A stretch of 19,136 bases of DNA. Origin: Thermaceae bacterium. GTDB lineage: Bacteria > Deinococcota > Deinococci > Deinococcales > Marinithermaceae. Below the pieces are notes generated by a model. That model saw only the letters and a program-made list of their open reading frames with translations. It ran no database searches and was not told where the DNA came from. Shown one piece after another: positions 16,540 through 19,136 of this stretch. The position numbers and the translations under genes are program-made. The stretch lies in the NCBI GenBank assembly GCA_027023345.1, contig JALVVO010000013.1, positions 1 through 19,136 on the forward strand. Direction: 5' to 3'. The stretch's first letter is position 1. Every line of letters starts with the position of its first letter.

Positions 16540-17859
16540 ATGCGCTCGCCCTGGGCCAAACTCCAAGACAGCGAGCGGGTGGAGCTCTATCCCCCGCCGG
16601 GGCCGGTCGTCGCCGAGCTCCGGGTGCCGGGCTCGAAGAGCGCCACGAACCGCGCCCTCCTCCTCGCGGGCTTCGCCGACGGCCCCTCGGTCCTTCGGGG
16701 CATCCTGAAGAGCGACGACGCCTACTGGGCGGTCGAAGCCCTCAAGGCCCTCGGGATCGGGGTCCGCGTCGAGGGCGAGACCGCGCGGGTCGAGGGCGGC
16801 GGGCCCAGAACGAAGGAGGCCGAGGTCTTCGTGGGCTCGGCGGGGACGCTCGCCCGCTTCCTCTCCGCGATGCTCGCCTTCACCCCGGGGCGCTGGACGT
16901 TGAGGGCGAGCCCCCAGATGCAAAGGCGGCCGATCGCGCCGCTCCTCGACGCGCTCTCTGCCCTCGGCGTTCGCGTTCGCTACCTGGAGGAAGAGGGGCG
17001 GTTTCCCTTCGTGCTCGAGGGCCGGCGGATCGAAGGGGGCGAGGTGCGGATCTCGGGGGCGACCTCGAGCCAGTTCGTAAGCGCCCTCTTGCTCGCGGGT
17101 GCGCTCGCCGAGAGGCCCCTTTTCGTCCGGGTGGAGGGGGGCGTCGTCCAGCCCGACTACGTTCGGATCACCGCCCGGATGATGGCCGCCTTCGGGGGCC
17201 GGGCGGAGGAGCGGCCGGAAGGGTACCTGGTCCATCCCACCGGCTACCGGGGAGCCGAGGTGGAGCTCGAGGCCGACGCCAGCAGCGCCGCCTACTTCTT
17301 TGCCCTGGCGGCGGCGAGCGGCGGACGGGTTCGGGTTTTGAACCTGGGAACGGACACCCTTCAACCCGACCTCGGCTTCGTGGACGTGCTCGCGCGGATG
17401 GGCGCAGAGGTCCAAAAGACGAGGACCGCGATCGAGGTCAAGGGCCCGAAAAGGCTCAGGGGCGGCTTTCGCCAGTCGCTCTACCTGATGAGCGACCAGA
17501 CCCCGACCCTCGCCGCCCTGGCCGCCCTCGCCGACGCCCCCATTACCATCGCCGAAGTCGCCCACGTCCGCCACCACGAGACCGACCGCATCGCGGTCAT
17601 GGCCGAGGAGCTTCGGAAAGCCGGCATCCAGGTCGAGGAGCACGCCGACGGGCTCACCGTCCACCCCGGCACCCCCCGCCCCGCCCTCCTCGACAGCCAC
17701 GACGACCACCGGGTCGCGATGAGCCTCGCCCTCCTCGCCCTCCGGGCCCCGGGCCTCTCCATCCGGGACCCGGGGGCGGTCTCCAAGACCTTTCCCGACT
17801 ACTTCGACCGCCTCGCCGAGCTCGGCTTCGGCGTGCGCGTGTATACTCAGGGGCCATGA
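16540..17859 (+). CDS. aroA: 3-phosphoshikimate 1-carboxyvinyltransferase (EPSP synthase)
   Basis: Sixth step of the shikimate pathway: transfer of the enolpyruvyl group from PEP to shikimate-3-phosphate; cytosolic. The 439-residue product has VPGSKSATNRALLLAG with Lys33, an RRPIAPLLDAL segment and SGATSSQFVSALLLA. It also has DDHRVAMSLALLAL and SKTFPDYFDRL at the end. The PEP-site loop reads GSAGTLARFLSA (99-110): the Gly of the class I GNAGTAMRP motif is kept (G102), as is the Arg (R106), but Asn is Ser and Pro is Phe. The ATG starts 2 nt after the SPFH stop without a clear Shine-Dalgarno. Its TGA overlaps the next ATG (ATGA). Confidence 0.95.
   Translation: MRSPWAKLQDSERVELYPPPGPVVAELRVPGSKSATNRALLLAGFADGPSVLRGILKSDDAYWAVEALKALGIGVRVEGETARVEGGGPRTKEAEVFVGSAGTLARFLSAMLAFTPGRWTLRASPQMQRRPIAPLLDALSALGVRVRYLEEEGRFPFVLEGRRIEGGEVRISGATSSQFVSALLLAGALAERPLFVRVEGGVVQPDYVRITARMMAAFGGRAEERPEGYLVHPTGYRGAEVELEADASSAAYFFALAAASGGRVRVLNLGTDTLQPDLGFVDVLARMGAEVQKTRTAIEVKGPKRLRGGFRQSLYLMSDQTPTLAALAALADAPITIAEVAHVRHHETDRIAVMAEELRKAGIQVEEHADGLTVHPGTPRPALLDSHDDHRVAMSLALLALRAPGLSIRDPGAVSKTFPDYFDRLAELGFGVRVYTQGP
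17842..17847 (+). promoter_or_regulatory. TATACT box before the DHH phosphoesterase gene
   Basis: TATACT lies within the last codons of aroA, 8 nt before the ATG at 17856. It could be an internal leaderless promoter. No -35 is visible. Confidence 0.3.
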
Positions 17860-18878
17860 GCGCGAACAACGCCCCCGAACCGCGCTACTGGGAGAAGATG
17901 CGCCTCGTCGCCGAGACCCTGAAGGCGGTCGAGGGTCCGATCGTGATCATCGCCCACGAGGACCCGGACGGCGACGCCCTAGGAAGCACCCTCGGCCTCT
18001 ACCGGGCGCTCAAAAAGCTCGGGAAGGAGGCGCTCTGGATCATGGACCCGCCGCGCTTCCTCCGCTTTATCCCCAAGGAGGAGGAGTACCATCCGCCGCT
18101 TGTGACCCTGCCGGAGAACGCCACCGTGGTGGTAATGGACGCCGGCGACAAGGACCGGGCGGTGGGAGCTCCCGTCGAGGGGTTCGTGATCAACATCGAC
18201 CACCACGGGTCGAACTCCCGCTTCGGGCAGATCCACGTGGTGGACCCCACCAAGCCGGCGGCGGCGATGATGGCGAAGGACCTGATCGACCTCCTCGGCG
18301 TCGAGTGGGATGCTGAGATCGCCACCCCGGTGCTCACCGGGATCATGACCGACACCGGGTTCTTCAAGAACGCGAACACCACCCCCGAGGTCTTCGAGAC
18401 CGCCGCCCTGCTCGTGGGCTACGGGGTGAAGTACGCCGAGCTCGCCGACCGGCTCTCTTGGCGGCCGCCGGAGTACTTCAAGCTCACCGCCCAGGTGCTC
18501 TCCACGGTGCGGTTCCACTTCGGGGGGCTTCTGGTCACCGCCCACGTCACCCGGGCCATGGTCGAGGAGGCGGGGGCAATGGAAGAGGACTCCGACGACT
18601 TCGTGGGCCTCTTGAAGACCGCCGAGGGCTCGGTGGTGGCGGTGCTTTTGAAGGAGCGGGAGGAAGGGGTCAAGGTCTCGATCCGCTCGAAGAACGGGGT
18701 CAGCGCCCAGCGGATCGCGCTCGAGCTCGGGGGCGGCGGTCACGTCCCCGCCGCCGGCGCCACCCTCGAGGGCAAGACCCTGGAAGAGGCCTATGCCCTT
18801 GTGCTCGAGGCGGTTCGAAGGGAACTCGTCCGCTCAGGCCTCCTCGCCTCCGACGAAGAGGACGCGAAGGTCGTTTAG
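17856..18878 (+). CDS. nrnA: DHH/DHHA1 phosphoesterase, NrnA-type
   Basis: Metal-dependent phosphoesterase of the family that degrades short RNA oligonucleotides (nanoRNAs) and, in many members, 3'-phosphoadenosine 5'-phosphate or cyclic dinucleotide products; cytosolic. The 340-residue product has HEDPDGDALGS (34-44), the Asp of MDAGDKD (95), DHHGSN (115-120) and a TDTGFF motif, the standard metal-binding set. The C-terminal DHHA1 domain has SIRSKNGVSAQRIALELG and GGGGHVPAAGA (292-302). Length agrees with NrnA (about 320-340). It overlaps aroA by 4 nt, so translation is probably coupled. Its 3' end overlaps the convergent glycerate kinase gene by 45 bp. The precise substrate is not decided by sequence. 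Confidence 0.88.
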   Translation: MSANNAPEPRYWEKMRLVAETLKAVEGPIVIIAHEDPDGDALGSTLGLYRALKKLGKEALWIMDPPRFLRFIPKEEEYHPPLVTLPENATVVVMDAGDKDRAVGAPVEGFVINIDHHGSNSRFGQIHVVDPTKPAAAMMAKDLIDLLGVEWDAEIATPVLTGIMTDTGFFKNANTTPEVFETAALLVGYGVKYAELADRLSWRPPEYFKLTAQVLSTVRFHFGGLLVTAHVTRAMVEEAGAMEEDSDDFVGLLKTAEGSVVAVLLKEREEGVKVSIRSKNGVSAQRIALELGGGGHVPAAGATLEGKTLEEAYALVLEAVRRELVRSGLLASDEEDAKVV

Positions 18879-19136
18879 GTTGTTGGCGGTGGGGCCGGGC
18901 TTGAAGAGCAACCCGAGCTCCTCGAAGAAGCGGTAGGCGTCGTTCCTTTTAAGGAAGTCCCGGGGATCGAGCCCGAGCGCCGCCGCCCGGTGGAAGGCGT
19001 CGGGCGTCAAGATTGCCCCGGCGGCGTCGGTGGGGCCGTCGATCCCGTCGGAGTCGGCCGCGAGCGCGTAGACCCCCCGGGGCCCGAGCGCCAGAAGGAG
19101 CGCGAGCAAAAACTCCTGGTTCCGCCCGCCCCGCCC
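18834..19136 (-). CDS. Glycerate 2-kinase (MOFRL family), 3' part
   Basis: C-terminal 100 residues of a glycerate kinase of the GckA/MOFRL type, which phosphorylates D-glycerate to 2-phosphoglycerate. The frame is open to the window edge. It begins GRGGRNQEFLLALLLAL, then ALAADSDGIDGPTDAAGA and FKPGPTANNLNDLRVLFVG, which are the family's conserved GGRNQE, DGIDGPTDAAGA and GPT-TN-D blocks. A TTG inside the fragment (19109) is not the start because the conserved GGRNQE motif precedes it. TGA is at 18836-18834, within the 3' end of the convergent phosphoesterase gene. No terminator is visible between them. Confidence 0.92.
   Translation of the reverse strand, partial: GRGGRNQEFLLALLLALGPRGVYALAADSDGIDGPTDAAGAILTPDAFHRAAALGLDPRDFLKRNDAYRFFEELGLLFKPGPTANNLNDLRVLFVGGEEA

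Noticed and set aside
17842..17850. TATACTCAG as a further copy of the fad operator
   Set aside because: It matches only half of the palindrome and lies in coding sequence before an unrelated gene; noted only as a weak -10.

Overview
The window is a GC-rich bacterial chromosome segment, most likely from the Thermaceae/Deinococcota. The grounds are very high GC with heavy use of gag/ctc/ctcgag, a Thermus-like dodecin, and several genes with a TANNNT box 6-8 nt before the start codon and no Shine-Dalgarno, as in leaderless transcripts. The genus cannot be fixed from the sequence alone.

Region 1 (1-2013) is the 3' part of glyS, the beta subunit of the heterotetrameric glycyl-tRNA synthetase. 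Region 2 (2014-5035) is acquired DNA wedged between the glyS stop and the asd start. It holds a decayed IS256-type transposase remnant, an IS3-like insertion sequence with 13-bp inverted repeats and a DD(35)E transposase, and three AT-rich genes on the + strand. These encode a four-helix membrane protein, a membrane-anchored protein with a 99-bp in-frame tandem duplication, and a soluble hypothetical protein. I cannot assign a function to this cassette; it is the best candidate here for something undescribed.

Region 3 (5036-7689) carries asd (aspartate-semialdehyde dehydrogenase), a secreted beta-propeller-like protein, dodecin, a hairpin terminator, and a small hypothetical gene that looks leaderless. 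Region 4 (7690-8068) holds a small AbrB/SpoVT-type gene, apparently split by a one-base frameshift in a C run, and the terminator of the next operon.

Region 5 (8069-14036, - strand) is a fatty-acid beta-oxidation operon in the order fadN-fadA-fadE (3-hydroxyacyl-CoA dehydrogenase/enoyl-CoA hydratase, thiolase, acyl-CoA dehydrogenase), preceded by a Nudix hydrolase gene. A divergent acyl-CoA synthetase (fadD, from 14037) would supply acyl-CoA substrates. A 15-bp palindrome, TTATACCGAGTATAA, and degenerate copies occur upstream of fadN and in the Nudix/fadD intergenic region with centres 17-19 bp apart. This suggests one repressor controls both units.

Region 6 (14037-19136) continues on the + strand with fadD, an SPFH/prohibitin-like membrane protein, aroA (EPSP synthase) and a DHH/DHHA1 phosphoesterase of the NrnA type, tightly packed. 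The 3' end of a convergent glycerate kinase gene closes the window and overlaps the phosphoesterase gene by 45 bp.
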